Assembly: GCA_947259315.1 (NCBI GenBank)
Contig: CAMYLR010000031.1
Coordinates: 1 to 64,000 of the forward strand
Direction of reading: 5' to 3'
Length of the DNA: 64,000 nucleotides
Source of the DNA: an uncultured Gemmatimonadales bacterium
GTDB lineage: Bacteria; Gemmatimonadota; Gemmatimonadetes; JACCXV01; JAHWKZ01
Each line of letters begins with the position of its first letter. Position 1 is the first letter of the stretch. Made by a program: the position numbers and the translations under genes. Below are positions 23,594 to 32,093 of this stretch, one piece after another. Below the pieces are notes generated by a model that was given only the letters and a program-made list of their open reading frames with translations, was not told the origin of the DNA and made no database searches.

Positions 23594-25371
23594 GAACCCT
23601 CGCTCTCGATCCAACGATCGACACGCGACTCGAGTACCGATAACGGAACGGCGCCAGCGGTCAGCACGACGTTGTGAAACTTACGCACGTCGAAATCGTC
23701 GCCGAGGGCTGTCTCGGCGCGAGTCCGCAGCTCGCGGATCTTGAGCTGACCGATCTTGTACGCCAGCGCCTGACCGGGGATCACGATGTAACGATCGACC
23801 TCGGCCACGACGTCCTGTTCGGTCATCGGCGAGTTCGACATCATCCAGTCGATCGCTTGCTGTCGCGTCCACCCCAGCGCATGCATGCCGGTGTCGACGA
23901 CCAACCGGTTGGCGCGCCAGATATCGAAGTACAACGCGCCGAAGTACTGATACGGGTCGGTGTACAAACCGAGCTCACGACCAAGGGATTCGGCGTACAA
24001 CGCCCACCCCTCGACGTACGCCGTGAAGCCACCGAACCGCCGGAAGGCCGGTAGCTCCTCGATCTCTTGCGCGATCGAGATCTGGAAGTGGTGTCCTGGA
24101 GACGCTTCGTGGAGTGACAGCGCTGTCATGTTGTACTTGGGCCGCGAATCGAGCTTGTACGTGTTGACGTAGAAGATCCCCGGCCGCGACCCATCGGGCG
24201 CGGCGGGGAAGTACTGCCCGGCGGCCATTTGCGGCGCGCGGAACGGCTCGACCGGCCGGACCACGTAATCGGCCTTGGGCATCACATCGAAGATCTGGTC
24301 CAACGCCGCGTTGATCTCCTCGCGCAGGACCTCGTATCCGGCCAGCAGATCTTCGTCCCGGTCAAAGAAGAGCTCGGGATCGGTGCGCAAGTACTCGAAG
24401 AACGCTTGCATGTCACCGTCGAAGCCGACCTCGTTGCGGACACGTTCCATCTCGGCGAGAAGCTTCTCGGCTTCACGCTTTCCGATCTCGTGGATCTGCG
24501 CCGGCGTCAGATCGGTCGTGGTAATCGTTCGAACGTTGTAGGCGTAGAGCTCGGCGCCGCCCGGAATGTGGCTGAGCCCCACGGTGTCTCTCGTGTGCGG
24601 CATGTATTCGTCGCGCACGAAGTCGCGCATCTTCCGGTAGGCCGGAATGAGCACGCTTTGAATGTGGTCGCGGTAGGCGGCCACCAGCCGTTCTCGGTCT
24701 TCGGCCGCGATGTCCTCCGGCATATTGGTGATCGGTCGCCAGAACACGCTCTCCTCGACATCATCGACGATGTGTGCTTCGAGCTGCGGCATCACCCTTT
24801 CCATGATCAGCCGCGGTTGGACGACGCCCGCTTCGATGCCCGCGCGCAGCTTGGCGATCGCCGAGTCGGTCCACTGCGTGTACCCGGCCGAGCGCGAGAT
24901 CCAGTTCTCGTAATCGTCGACGGTGTTGAACGGTTGCGCGTTCCCCCCCGATCCCAACAGCGGCAGAAAGGTGTGAAAGCCGAACATCTGGTTCACCGGC
25001 ATCAGGGTCCGCAAATCGAAGTACCCCTCGGTGTACCCCTCGAGGGTGTTCTCGCGTTGCAGCTTGAAGATGTCGTAGCTGAGCCGGTCCTGGGGGCCCA
25101 GGGTTTCGGGGTCGAACTCGCCCAATCGCTCGAGATACCGTTCCTGGAGCGACCGCATCTGAGCGCCGTACTCGTCGGTCAGCGGGTTGACGAATCGATC
25201 GTTGTAGCGGTGATCGCCGCGAAACGTCGCCGAGATCGGATTGAGTTCGAGGAACTCCTCGTCGTACTCCGCGAACATCGCGTTTAGACGCTCGGACGAG
25301 TTTTGGTCGGGGTGCTGACCCCCGGGCACGGCCACGAGTGCGGCGAGCAGCAAGATTCGGAGATCGATCAC
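23590..25371 (-). CDS. Secreted DUF885 family protein (putative zinc peptidase-like)
   Basis: A 593-residue protein. The family hallmark HEASPGHHFQ (HExxPGHH-type metal site) is present together with FYVNTYKLDSRPKYNMTALSL, GFTAYVEGWALYAESLG, and the C-terminal ETALGDDFDVRKFHNVVL..GAVPLSVLE. The start is best placed at GTG 25371, preceded by a G-rich ribosome site and giving a signal peptide (IDLRILLLAALVAVPGGQ); upstream in-frame codons lie in the divergent promoter region. DUF885 proteins are suspected metal-dependent peptidases in the periplasm; activity is unproven. First gene of an overlapping operon with the acetolactate synthase-like gene. Confidence 0.85.
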   Translation of the reverse strand: MIDLRILLLAALVAVPGGQHPDQNSSERLNAMFAEYDEEFLELNPISATFRGDHRYNDRFVNPLTDEYGAQMRSLQERYLERLGEFDPETLGPQDRLSYDIFKLQRENTLEGYTEGYFDLRTLMPVNQMFGFHTFLPLLGSGGNAQPFNTVDDYENWISRSAGYTQWTDSAIAKLRAGIEAGVVQPRLIMERVMPQLEAHIVDDVEESVFWRPITNMPEDIAAEDRERLVAAYRDHIQSVLIPAYRKMRDFVRDEYMPHTRDTVGLSHIPGGAELYAYNVRTITTTDLTPAQIHEIGKREAEKLLAEMERVRNEVGFDGDMQAFFEYLRTDPELFFDRDEDLLAGYEVLREEINAALDQIFDVMPKADYVVRPVEPFRAPQMAAGQYFPAAPDGSRPGIFYVNTYKLDSRPKYNMTALSLHEASPGHHFQISIAQEIEELPAFRRFGGFTAYVEGWALYAESLGRELGLYTDPYQYFGALYFDIWRANRLVVDTGMHALGWTRQQAIDWMMSNSPMTEQDVVAEVDRYIVIPGQALAYKIGQLKIRELRTRAETALGDDFDVRKFHNVVLTAGAVPLSVLESRVDRWIESEGS

Positions 25372-25469
25372 GACGCCCCCCCGGTGGCGTTGTAGGTTGT
25401 GCGGCTTCTCATGCAAACTAGCTGGGCCGGGCACGTCGAGTCCACGGACCGAGGAGCGGGGCGAAATGG

Positions 25470-26180
25470 ATGCGTAGCCTGATTTTCTGGTCGTTGTTCC
25501 CGTTCGTGATACCACAGGCGATCAGGGTTCGAAAGAACGCGCCGAGATTCAACGATGCAGCGGGACCGAACGAGGGTGCGGTCGGTGAAGGACGCGACTA
25601 CCGCCTCTTGGCGATCGGCGACTCGATCATATCTGGTGTCGGGGCGACCCGCCTTTCGAAGGCTCTCGTTGGTCAGACATCACTGGCATTGGCGGACGCG
25701 CTGGATTGCAGGATCGCCTGGACCGCACGCGGTCGTACAGGGGCTACTTCTCGAGCACTTCTCGATGAACTCGGTGCGAACGGTTTCCCGACCGAGGCCG
25801 ATTTCATCGTTTTAAACGTCGGGGTCAACGACGTCACCTCGCTGGCCACACTCTCGAGCTGGAAGAGAAACCTGACGGAGCTCCTGCGGTTGACATCTGA
25901 ACACTCCCCGGATGCGATCATCGCCGTGGCCGGGATACCGCCACTCGGTGGTTTCCCGCTCTTGCCCCAACCGATGCGCGCCTTGTTCGGGATGCGCGGT
26001 CGGTCGTTCGACTCGGTCGCACGGCGGGTCGTCGCCGAGTTCCCCCAGGCGGTGTTTCTCCCGATCGTGTTCGATACCCGACCCGAGAAGTTCGCGCCTG
26101 ACGGGTACCACCCTTCCGAGGACGGCTATCGAGAGTTCGGTCAGGCGGCGGCTGACCGTATTCTCGAGAAGATGCGCTGA
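25470..26180 (+). CDS. SGNH/GDSL-type esterase
   Basis: A 236-residue hydrolase with block I LLAIGDSIISGVG (Ser nucleophile), block III VLNVGVNDVTS (Asn), and block V DGYHPSEDGYREFG (catalytic Asp and His), i.e. a complete SGNH site. An N-terminal hydrophobic stretch (LIFWSLFPFVIPQA) suggests membrane association or a signal anchor. ATG 25470 follows GAGGAG at moderate distance. It is divergent from the DUF885 gene and convergent with the acetate transporter gene. Substrate could be acyl esters or lysophospholipid. Confidence 0.85.
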   Translation: MRSLIFWSLFPFVIPQAIRVRKNAPRFNDAAGPNEGAVGEGRDYRLLAIGDSIISGVGATRLSKALVGQTSLALADALDCRIAWTARGRTGATSRALLDELGANGFPTEADFIVLNVGVNDVTSLATLSSWKRNLTELLRLTSEHSPDAIIAVAGIPPLGGFPLLPQPMRALFGMRGRSFDSVARRVVAEFPQAVFLPIVFDTRPEKFAPDGYHPSEDGYREFGQAAADRILEKMR

Positions 26181-26193
26181 TATCGAGCGACGG

Positions 26194-26757
26194 TTAGAGC
26201 GGGAGCACCGTCCTTCCGTAGAGCTCGTTCCAGATCTGGACGATAGAGCCATACATCGCCGACAACCCGACGAAAATCCCCTCCCAACCAGCGACGAGGC
26301 CGATCGTTGCATTACCGGTCCAGTCACGCACGGCGAGCAAGAAGAACAGGATCGTTAGGCTCAGGAACACCGTTTGGAGATTGCGAGTGAGCTTTAGCGT
26401 ACCGATAAACATCAAGCCGGTGAAAACGCCCCAAGCGAACAGATACCAACCCATCGCCGTCTCGCTCGCAGCCGGGACACCGGTCCACTTTGGAAAGACG
26501 ATGAGCGCGACGAGCGTAAGCCAAAAGAGACCGTAGGAGCTGAAGGCGGTCGCGCCGAACGTGTTGTTCTTCTTGAACTCCATGATGCCGGCGATGACTT
26601 GGGCGATACCGCCGTAGAACACACCCATCGCGAGGATCATCGTGTTCATCTCGAAGAAACCGGCGTTGTGGATGTTGAGCAGTACGGTGGTCATGCCGAA
26701 GGCCATGAGGCCCAGCGGCGCGGGGTTGGCGATCGACTCGCCTGACGGCTCGGTCAT
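26194..26757 (-). CDS. Acetate/succinate permease, SatP (GPR1/FUN34/YaaH) family
   Basis: A 187-residue membrane protein with six helices and the family signature [18 protein letters not shown] at residues 11-28, then [31 protein letters not shown] and [19 protein letters not shown] at the end. The family imports acetate and succinate with protons. Start ATG 26757 has AAGGAAT upstream. It fits with the ferredoxin-dependent 2-oxoacid metabolism downstream at 27437, since imported acetate feeds acetyl-CoA. Confidence 0.87.
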   Translation of the reverse strand: MTEPSGESIANPAPLGLMAFGMTTVLLNIHNAGFFEMNTMILAMGVFYGGIAQVIAGIMEFKKNNTFGATAFSSYGLFWLTLVALIVFPKWTGVPAASETAMGWYLFAWGVFTGLMFIGTLKLTRNLQTVFLSLTILFFLLAVRDWTGNATIGLVAGWEGIFVGLSAMYGSIVQIWNELYGRTVLPL

Positions 26758-26862
26758 GTAAGGGGGATTCCTTCCTTATTTAGCAAGCTGGGGTAACCAA
26801 CTGATACACGATCCTGTTGCACGACGCCAGGAAAAACGGTGATTACGTCGTATACTTGAAGT

Positions 26863-27312
26863 ATGCGACAGGTCCTCCGTCCGCCACGGTTGGCGATCCT
26901 CTACTTGGTTATCGCTTGGATCGTCGACTACGTGCTATCGAGCCCGGCGGTGATATCGATCGGGTACCGCTTCTGGCTCAGCCTGGTGATCGTTGGTGGA
27001 GGGGTGTGGCTTTCCTACCGCACCGTGAAGTTGTTCGAGCGCGCCGGAACGACCCACAAGCTATCCGGCGAGAGCACCGCGCTCGTCATCGAGGGGCCGT
27101 TTCGGTGGAGCCGCAACCCGCTGTACCTGGGTCTCACGCTGATCGTGCTCGGGATCGCAATCTACGGTGGATCGGTGCCCTTTCTGCTGGTCCCGGTGGT
27201 GTTCTTCCTGACCCTCAATTTCGGATTCGTCCCGTGGGAGGAGGGACGGCTCGAGACGACGTTTGGCGACCCGTACCGGGCGTATCTGCAGGAGGTTCGG
27301 CGGTGGCTCTGA
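26863..27312 (+). CDS. Isoprenylcysteine methyltransferase-like (ICMT/PEMT-type) membrane protein
   Basis: A 149-residue protein with about four hydrophobic helices and the ICMT-type SAM site: GPFRWSRNPLYLGL (residues about 75-88) and the C-terminal PWEEGRLETTFGDPYRAYLQEV. Bacterial relatives methylate unknown small molecules or lipids at the membrane. It precedes the kor operon by 124 bases on the same strand but is not obviously part of it. Another member of this family is at 55615-56100. Confidence 0.83.
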   Translation: MRQVLRPPRLAILYLVIAWIVDYVLSSPAVISIGYRFWLSLVIVGGGVWLSYRTVKLFERAGTTHKLSGESTALVIEGPFRWSRNPLYLGLTLIVLGIAIYGGSVPFLLVPVVFFLTLNFGFVPWEEGRLETTFGDPYRAYLQEVRRWL

Positions 27313-27329
27313 ATCGGTCCCGGATTGAA

Positions 27330-27340
27330 GGGAAATCCCC
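27330..27340. promoter_or_regulatory. Short GGG-AAAT-CCCC inverted repeat upstream of korA
   Basis: GGGAAATCCCC lies 97 bases before the korA start in the only sizeable gap preceding the 15-kb operon (27313-27436). It resembles repeats before the 48199 gene and before gdhA. As an operator it is speculative; a CTTGAGGGCC-rich segment and no clear -10/-35 were otherwise seen in the gap. Confidence 0.25.
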
Positions 27341-27436
27341 TACATGTTTTTGGTGCTCCTCCCTGCTTTCTTGAGGGCCGTCTAACCGGTACCATTAATA
27401 GATGAGAATACATCTTGCGTGTAGTCTGCGTGGACG

Positions 27437-29359
27437 GTGACGACCAAAGCGCAAACCGAGGCCGCGCGCGCCGTTCCTAGCGACAGCGGCGAGCCGCGTT
27501 ACGAAGTCTTCGAGCTCCCCGAGCACACGGTCGAGATCGTGTCCGATTCGGGAGAAGGCGCGCAGAAGTGCGGCCAGATCCTGGGTGCGGTAACGGCCAA
27601 GATGGGGAACGGCGTCTGGACGGTCGAGATCATCCCCGCCGAAATCGAGCCGCCACCTCGTAGCCCGGCCGGCGGCAGTGGCAACCGCGTGCGGATCGGT
27701 TCCGAGCCCGTGACAAACTGGGGTGACGAGACACAGCTCATGGTAGCGTTCAACGAGCAAGTCCTGATGGGACGCCATCGTTTGAACGCGCTCGCCGACG
27801 ATGCCACGATCCTGCTCGAAAACATCTGGGCCGACCATCCCGACGAAACGATTCGGGCCGCGTGGCAAGAAGCGCAGAGCGAGCTCGAAAAGACGAACTA
27901 CCGGATCATCGAAGTTCCGATGCAGGAGCAGTGTCTGACCGTCGTCGAGGATCCGCGTCGCGGCAAGAACATGTTCGTGCTCGGTATGCTGGCCTGGATC
28001 TACGATCGTGATCTCGATCTGTGTCGCGATCAGATAGCGCACGCGTTTCGCAAGAAGTCGGAAGAGATCTACAAGCGCAACGTCGAGCTGCTCGAGCTCG
28101 GGTACGGCTGGGCCGAGGAGAACCTCGATTTCCGGATTCATATTCCGGCGCAACCGACGACCGATCCGATGGTGGTCATGAACGGCAACGAAGCGGTTGC
28201 GCTGGGCGCGATCGCCGCTGGGATGGAGTTGGCGGCGATGTACCCGATTACGCCGGCGACGTCAGCGTCGCACGAGCTCGGCGACGTGTTCGAGAAGTTC
28301 GGTGGCGTGGTGCACCAGGCCGAGGACGAGATCGCCGCCGCCGGCGTCGCGATCGGCGCGTCGTACGCGGGCAAGGTCGCGTACACGATCACGTCGGGCC
28401 CGGGGCTGGCGCTAAAGACGGAGTTCTTGGGGTTGGCGGTGATGATCGAGATGCCGCTGGTGGTGGTCGACGTACAGCGCGGCGGACCCGCTACAGGATT
28501 GCCGACCAAGGTTGAGCAGTCGGACCTGTTGGCGGCGATCTTTGGTCAGCCGGGCGACGCGCCGCACGTCGTCATGGCGCCGGCCACCATAGAAGAGTGT
28601 TTTCACGTCATGGTCACGGCGCGGCGCATCGCGGAGACGTTTCGCACCGTGGTCATCGTGCTGTCGGATGCCAACCTGGCGACCGGGGTACAGCCGTTCC
28701 GACGCCCCGAGCTCGATCCCGCATGGGTGGCGGCGCCACCCGACCTGAGCCCGGTTCCGGAGGGATTGAAACCCTACGATTGGGATGCGAAAACGGGGTT
28801 GTCACGACGGTTTGTGCCCGGTCAGCCAGGTGGCATGTACACCGTTACGGGATTGGCGCACGATGAATCGAGCCGAGTCGCGTACAGCTCGGCGGTGCAT
28901 CAGCGCTCTTCGACGATGCGCAGCCGCAAGATCGCGGTGCTCCAGAGCACGCTCAATCCGCCGGAGGTGTACGGGGACGACAGCGGTGAGTTGTTGGTCG
29001 TCGGGTGGGGCAGCACCAGGGGCGCGATCGAAGAAGCGGTCGATCGTTTGCGAGCCGAGGGGATGAGCGTCTCGTCGCTTCACCTAAGCTTCCTCTCTCC
29101 GCTCGAGCCGGGTATCAAGGAGATCTTCAGTCGGTTCGAGAAGGTGATGACGGTCGAGATCAACTATAGCGATGACCCGGACGCGCCATACATCAACGAA
29201 GAGAACCGCCGCCGCGGACAGCTGGCGTGGTTGCTCCGAGCGCAGACGCTCTACGACGTCGATTGTTGGACGCGAGTGCTCGGCGAGCCGCTGCGACCGA
29301 GAGCGATCGCTAACGCGATCCGGCAGCGAATAGAAACCGTGGAAGGAGACATAGCGTGA
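27437..29359 (+). CDS. korA: 2-oxoacid:ferredoxin oxidoreductase, fused gamma-alpha subunit (KorA-like)
   Basis: A 640-residue protein: residues about 25-190 are the gamma domain (VEIVSDSGEGAQKCGQILG, GRHRLNALADDATILLEN), residues about 240-620 the alpha domain with YPITPATSASHEL near 268, YTITSGPGLALKTEFLGLAV, and TGLPTKVEQSDLL near 353. This is the two-subunit 2-oxoglutarate/2-oxoacid:ferredoxin oxidoreductase form, which oxidises a 2-oxoacid to an acyl-CoA and reduces ferredoxin. Sequence cannot firmly separate 2-oxoglutarate from other oxoacids. GTG start; it overlaps korB as GTGA. First gene of the Kor-PFOR-Rnf operon. Confidence 0.87.
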   Translation: MTTKAQTEAARAVPSDSGEPRYEVFELPEHTVEIVSDSGEGAQKCGQILGAVTAKMGNGVWTVEIIPAEIEPPPRSPAGGSGNRVRIGSEPVTNWGDETQLMVAFNEQVLMGRHRLNALADDATILLENIWADHPDETIRAAWQEAQSELEKTNYRIIEVPMQEQCLTVVEDPRRGKNMFVLGMLAWIYDRDLDLCRDQIAHAFRKKSEEIYKRNVELLELGYGWAEENLDFRIHIPAQPTTDPMVVMNGNEAVALGAIAAGMELAAMYPITPATSASHELGDVFEKFGGVVHQAEDEIAAAGVAIGASYAGKVAYTITSGPGLALKTEFLGLAVMIEMPLVVVDVQRGGPATGLPTKVEQSDLLAAIFGQPGDAPHVVMAPATIEECFHVMVTARRIAETFRTVVIVLSDANLATGVQPFRRPELDPAWVAAPPDLSPVPEGLKPYDWDAKTGLSRRFVPGQPGGMYTVTGLAHDESSRVAYSSAVHQRSSTMRSRKIAVLQSTLNPPEVYGDDSGELLVVGWGSTRGAIEEAVDRLRAEGMSVSSLHLSFLSPLEPGIKEIFSRFEKVMTVEINYSDDPDAPYINEENRRRGQLAWLLRAQTLYDVDCWTRVLGEPLRPRAIANAIRQRIETVEGDIA

Positions 29360-30309
29360 CGATCCCAGTCAATTCGCTGTTGCAGTGCGCGTTGGACGAC
29401 GAGCGGGTATTCGAGCGCTCGGATTACGAGGGACCGGTCCCGCGCTGGTGCGCGGGTTGCGGCGATCATTCGGTCTTGGCGGCCACGCAACGACTGTTGG
29501 CGGACGAGCAGTTCCAGCCCGAAACGACGGTATTTGTCTCCGGGATCGGGTGCTCGAGCCGGTTCCCGCACTACCTGAAGACGTATGGTTTTCATGGCCT
29601 CCACGGCCGGGCGCTGCCGGTCGCTACCGGGATCAAGCTCCATCGGCCCGACCTCGACGTGTTCGTCGTCATGGGCGACGGTGACTGCACGTCGATCGGG
29701 GCCGGCCACTGGGTTCACGCCACCCGCTACAACATGGACATGGTGGCGTTGATGCTCGACAACAACATCTATGGGCTGACCAAGAATCAGACTTCGCCCA
29801 CGACGCCGCAGGGGTATCCGAGCAACACACAGCCCCGAGGCAGCTGGTTGCCGGCGCTCAACCCGGTCGAGGCGACGCTAGGCATTACCAACGCATCGTT
29901 CGTGGCCCAGACCGCGGAGTGGATTCCGCCGCATCTGTTTGCCACCATTAAGGCGGCGTACCACCACGACGGCTTCGCGTTCGTGCGGATTCTGCAACGC
30001 TGCCCCAAGTACACCGCGCCGTTGTTCGAAGAGGGGCTCAAGAACCCCGACTCGATCGAGTTGTTGGTCCACGAAGACGGGGTCATGGTCGACGGTCTCG
30101 AAAACGTCTACAAGAACCAAGTGCGTCACGATCCCGGCGATATCCACGCCGCTCGTAGATTGGCTGAGGAGGACGGGCGGACGCGGCTCGGTGTCTTTTT
30201 CCGTGACGAGTCACGTCCGCGGTACGAGGAGACTCGCCACCTGCAGGCGATCACCGCCGAGGAGAAGGTTACGCGTCTATCGGAGGAGTTGGATCTGCAT
30301 GCCGTCTGA
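29356..30309 (+). CDS. korB: 2-oxoacid:ferredoxin oxidoreductase beta subunit (KorB-like)
   Basis: A 317-residue ThDP-binding subunit: RWCAGCGDHSVLAA near residue 30 (CxxC for the Fe-S cluster), VSGIGCSSRFPHYL, HGRALPVATGIKL, and the ThDP/Mg motif VVMGDGDCTSIGAGHWVHA near 105 followed by MLDNNIYGLTKNQTSPTT. It pairs with KorA. Length (about 280-340) is normal. GTG start overlaps korA; its end overlaps the following orf by 11 bases, so all are translated from one message. Confidence 0.88.
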   Translation: MTIPVNSLLQCALDDERVFERSDYEGPVPRWCAGCGDHSVLAATQRLLADEQFQPETTVFVSGIGCSSRFPHYLKTYGFHGLHGRALPVATGIKLHRPDLDVFVVMGDGDCTSIGAGHWVHATRYNMDMVALMLDNNIYGLTKNQTSPTTPQGYPSNTQPRGSWLPALNPVEATLGITNASFVAQTAEWIPPHLFATIKAAYHHDGFAFVRILQRCPKYTAPLFEEGLKNPDSIELLVHEDGVMVDGLENVYKNQVRHDPGDIHAARRLAEEDGRTRLGVFFRDESRPRYEETRHLQAITAEEKVTRLSEELDLHAV

Positions 30310-31245
30310 CGAACGGATCGAGCAAGCACTCTCGGCGTTTGAGCCGCCACGGGTCGCGTTTCAGTCTGCGATCGCGACGACGATCGGTGAGCTCGACGCG
30401 ATGCTCGCGGCGGGGTCTGCGGGCGAGGGTGAAGCGTCTGAGCGGGCTGCGTCCGAGCTGGGCCGGTTTGCAGCTGGACATATCGACGCGGAGCGGTTCG
30501 CCGCGCTTGTGACAGAAGACTCGCGCCTCGATCCGGTCGCAGCCGAGGCGGTCGGTCGGGCGCGCAAAGTGCTAACCGAGATCGAGGCCCGGAAGCCTAG
30601 AGATTACTGCGTTCGGGTCGCGTCCGGAGAAGACCTAGTGACCAAGGTCGCGGCGGCGTGGGCCGATTTTGGACGCGTGTTTGGCACCGCGCGGCTGGTC
30701 GAAGCTGCGCGCAAAGGCCAGTACCGCTTGCCCAATCACGAGCCCCTGATGTCGTCGTGTCCGTTCCCACAATGGAGCCGCGCCGAGCGAGCCCTGACAC
30801 CGCCATTGATTGTCGACGTCGACGGCGACGCATTGCAGGTCGACGGCTTGGCCAAGTTCCTCGACGGTGCGGCCAAGATCGTGCTGCTGGTGCGCGGCGA
30901 TTCGCCGCCAGCGCCGTTGGCGCGGCTGGTGAGCCCGAGCGTGTTTATCGCTCAGACCGATGACATCGATGCGCTCGATCGAGCGCGCGGTACGCCAGGG
31001 CCGGCGATCGTTGCGGTGGTAAAGAGGATGGCCCGCGCGCCGCGCGCGGTCCGGTATCCGCTTTTCGACAGGCCGAGGACCTGGGTCATCTGCGGGTGTT
31101 GATCGCGATGGCTGAGACCGGAGCGATCGCGCCGGCCACCGCGGCCGGTGGCACCAACGGTGACGAAGCGCCGGCCGAGCCGGCTGATCGGCTCGCCGCA
31201 TGGCTGCTTCAGCAGGCAGATATACCGACCGAGGAGCCGTCGTGA
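30299..31245 (+). pseudogene. Uncharacterised operon gene, single-base frameshift near 31062
   Basis: ATG 30299 lies inside korB and opens a frame that reads naturally to PRAVRYPLF near 31066, then in that frame ends in RPRTWVICGC at 31102. Adding one T to the TTTT run at 31062-31065 continues as RQAEDLGHLRVLIAMAETGA and on to TGA 31243-31245, which overlaps the rnfB start as GTGA like the other junctions here. The restored product is about 315 residues, soluble, with no family recognised. Features: N-terminal helices rich in Ala/Glu, Cys residues at DYCVRV and MSSCPF, PPLIVDVDGDALQ. Lesion may be an assembly error. Confidence 0.7.
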
Positions 31246-32093
31246 GCCCGGAGACGATTCTCGGTTCGATGGCCATTCTGGGCGGTGTCGGCTTGACGTT
31301 TGGTGTCCTGATCGCGCTCGCACACCGGAAGTTGGCGGTGTGGGAAGACCCGCGCCTCGACGTCGTCGCGGACATGCTGCCGGGTACCAACTGTGGTGCG
31401 TGTGGCCTCGGCGGGTGCCGCGCGTTCGCCGAAGCGACGATCAAGGGTGATATCGAACCCGCGAAGTGCACGACGATGGGACAGGAAGAGCGACACGATG
31501 TAGCGCAGTTCCTGGGCATTGAAGCCGGCGAGGCGGTGGCGCTCGTGGCGCGGTTGCTTTGCGCCGGCGGCTCGGATGTAGCGCCAAGAAAGGCCGATTA
31601 CTTTGGCGTTGAAAGCTGTGGCGCGGCGGTGGCGGTTGGTGGTGGTGGCAAAGCGTGTGCGTGGGGGTGTGTCGGGCTGGCCGATTGCGCCGTGGTGTGC
31701 GATTTCGATGCGATCTATATGAATGACGTCGATCTGCCGGTGGTGGATCTCGACAATTGTACCGCGTGCGGAGATTGCGTGGATGCGTGTCCGCTGGACT
31801 TGTTTGTTATCATGCCAGTTGAACATCACCTCCTCGTGCAGTGCCGTAACTTGCTCGAGGGGGACGCAGCGACCGACGTATGTTCAGTGGCGTGCAACGC
31901 TTGCGAGCGGTGCGTCATGGACGCGGCCCCCGGTTTGATCGAGATGCAATCCGGCCTGGCGGTCGTCGATTACGACAAGATCGATCTCGCCGAACCGGCG
32001 GTGATCGATCGCTGTCCGACCCGATCGATCGTGTGGGTCGAAGGCGCACAGTTCCCACTGGAGCGTGAAACCCTAGAGAGTATGGTGGCATGA
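31242..32093 (+). CDS. rnfB: Rnf electron transport complex subunit B
   Basis: A 283-residue protein with an N-terminal transmembrane helix (ILGSMAILGGVGLTFGVLIALA), the RnfB cluster domain (LPGTNCGACGLGGCRAFAEA, then C at AKCTTM), the CAGG region (LLCAGGSD), and C-terminal ferredoxin-type motifs (CGACG-like pattern, CTACGDCVDACP, CNACERC). RnfB takes electrons from ferredoxin and hands them to the complex. GTG start overlaps the preceding orf; stop overlaps the PFOR start (ATGA). The pairing of rnfB directly with a PFOR gene is unusual. Confidence 0.9.
   Translation: MSPETILGSMAILGGVGLTFGVLIALAHRKLAVWEDPRLDVVADMLPGTNCGACGLGGCRAFAEATIKGDIEPAKCTTMGQEERHDVAQFLGIEAGEAVALVARLLCAGGSDVAPRKADYFGVESCGAAVAVGGGGKACAWGCVGLADCAVVCDFDAIYMNDVDLPVVDLDNCTACGDCVDACPLDLFVIMPVEHHLLVQCRNLLEGDAATDVCSVACNACERCVMDAAPGLIEMQSGLAVVDYDKIDLAEPAVIDRCPTRSIVWVEGAQFPLERETLESMVA

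Noticed and set aside
24229-25287. 352-codon plus-strand frame
   Set aside because: Antisense shadow of the DUF885 gene, with composition (Arg, His, Val rich) typical of such shadows in high-GC DNA.
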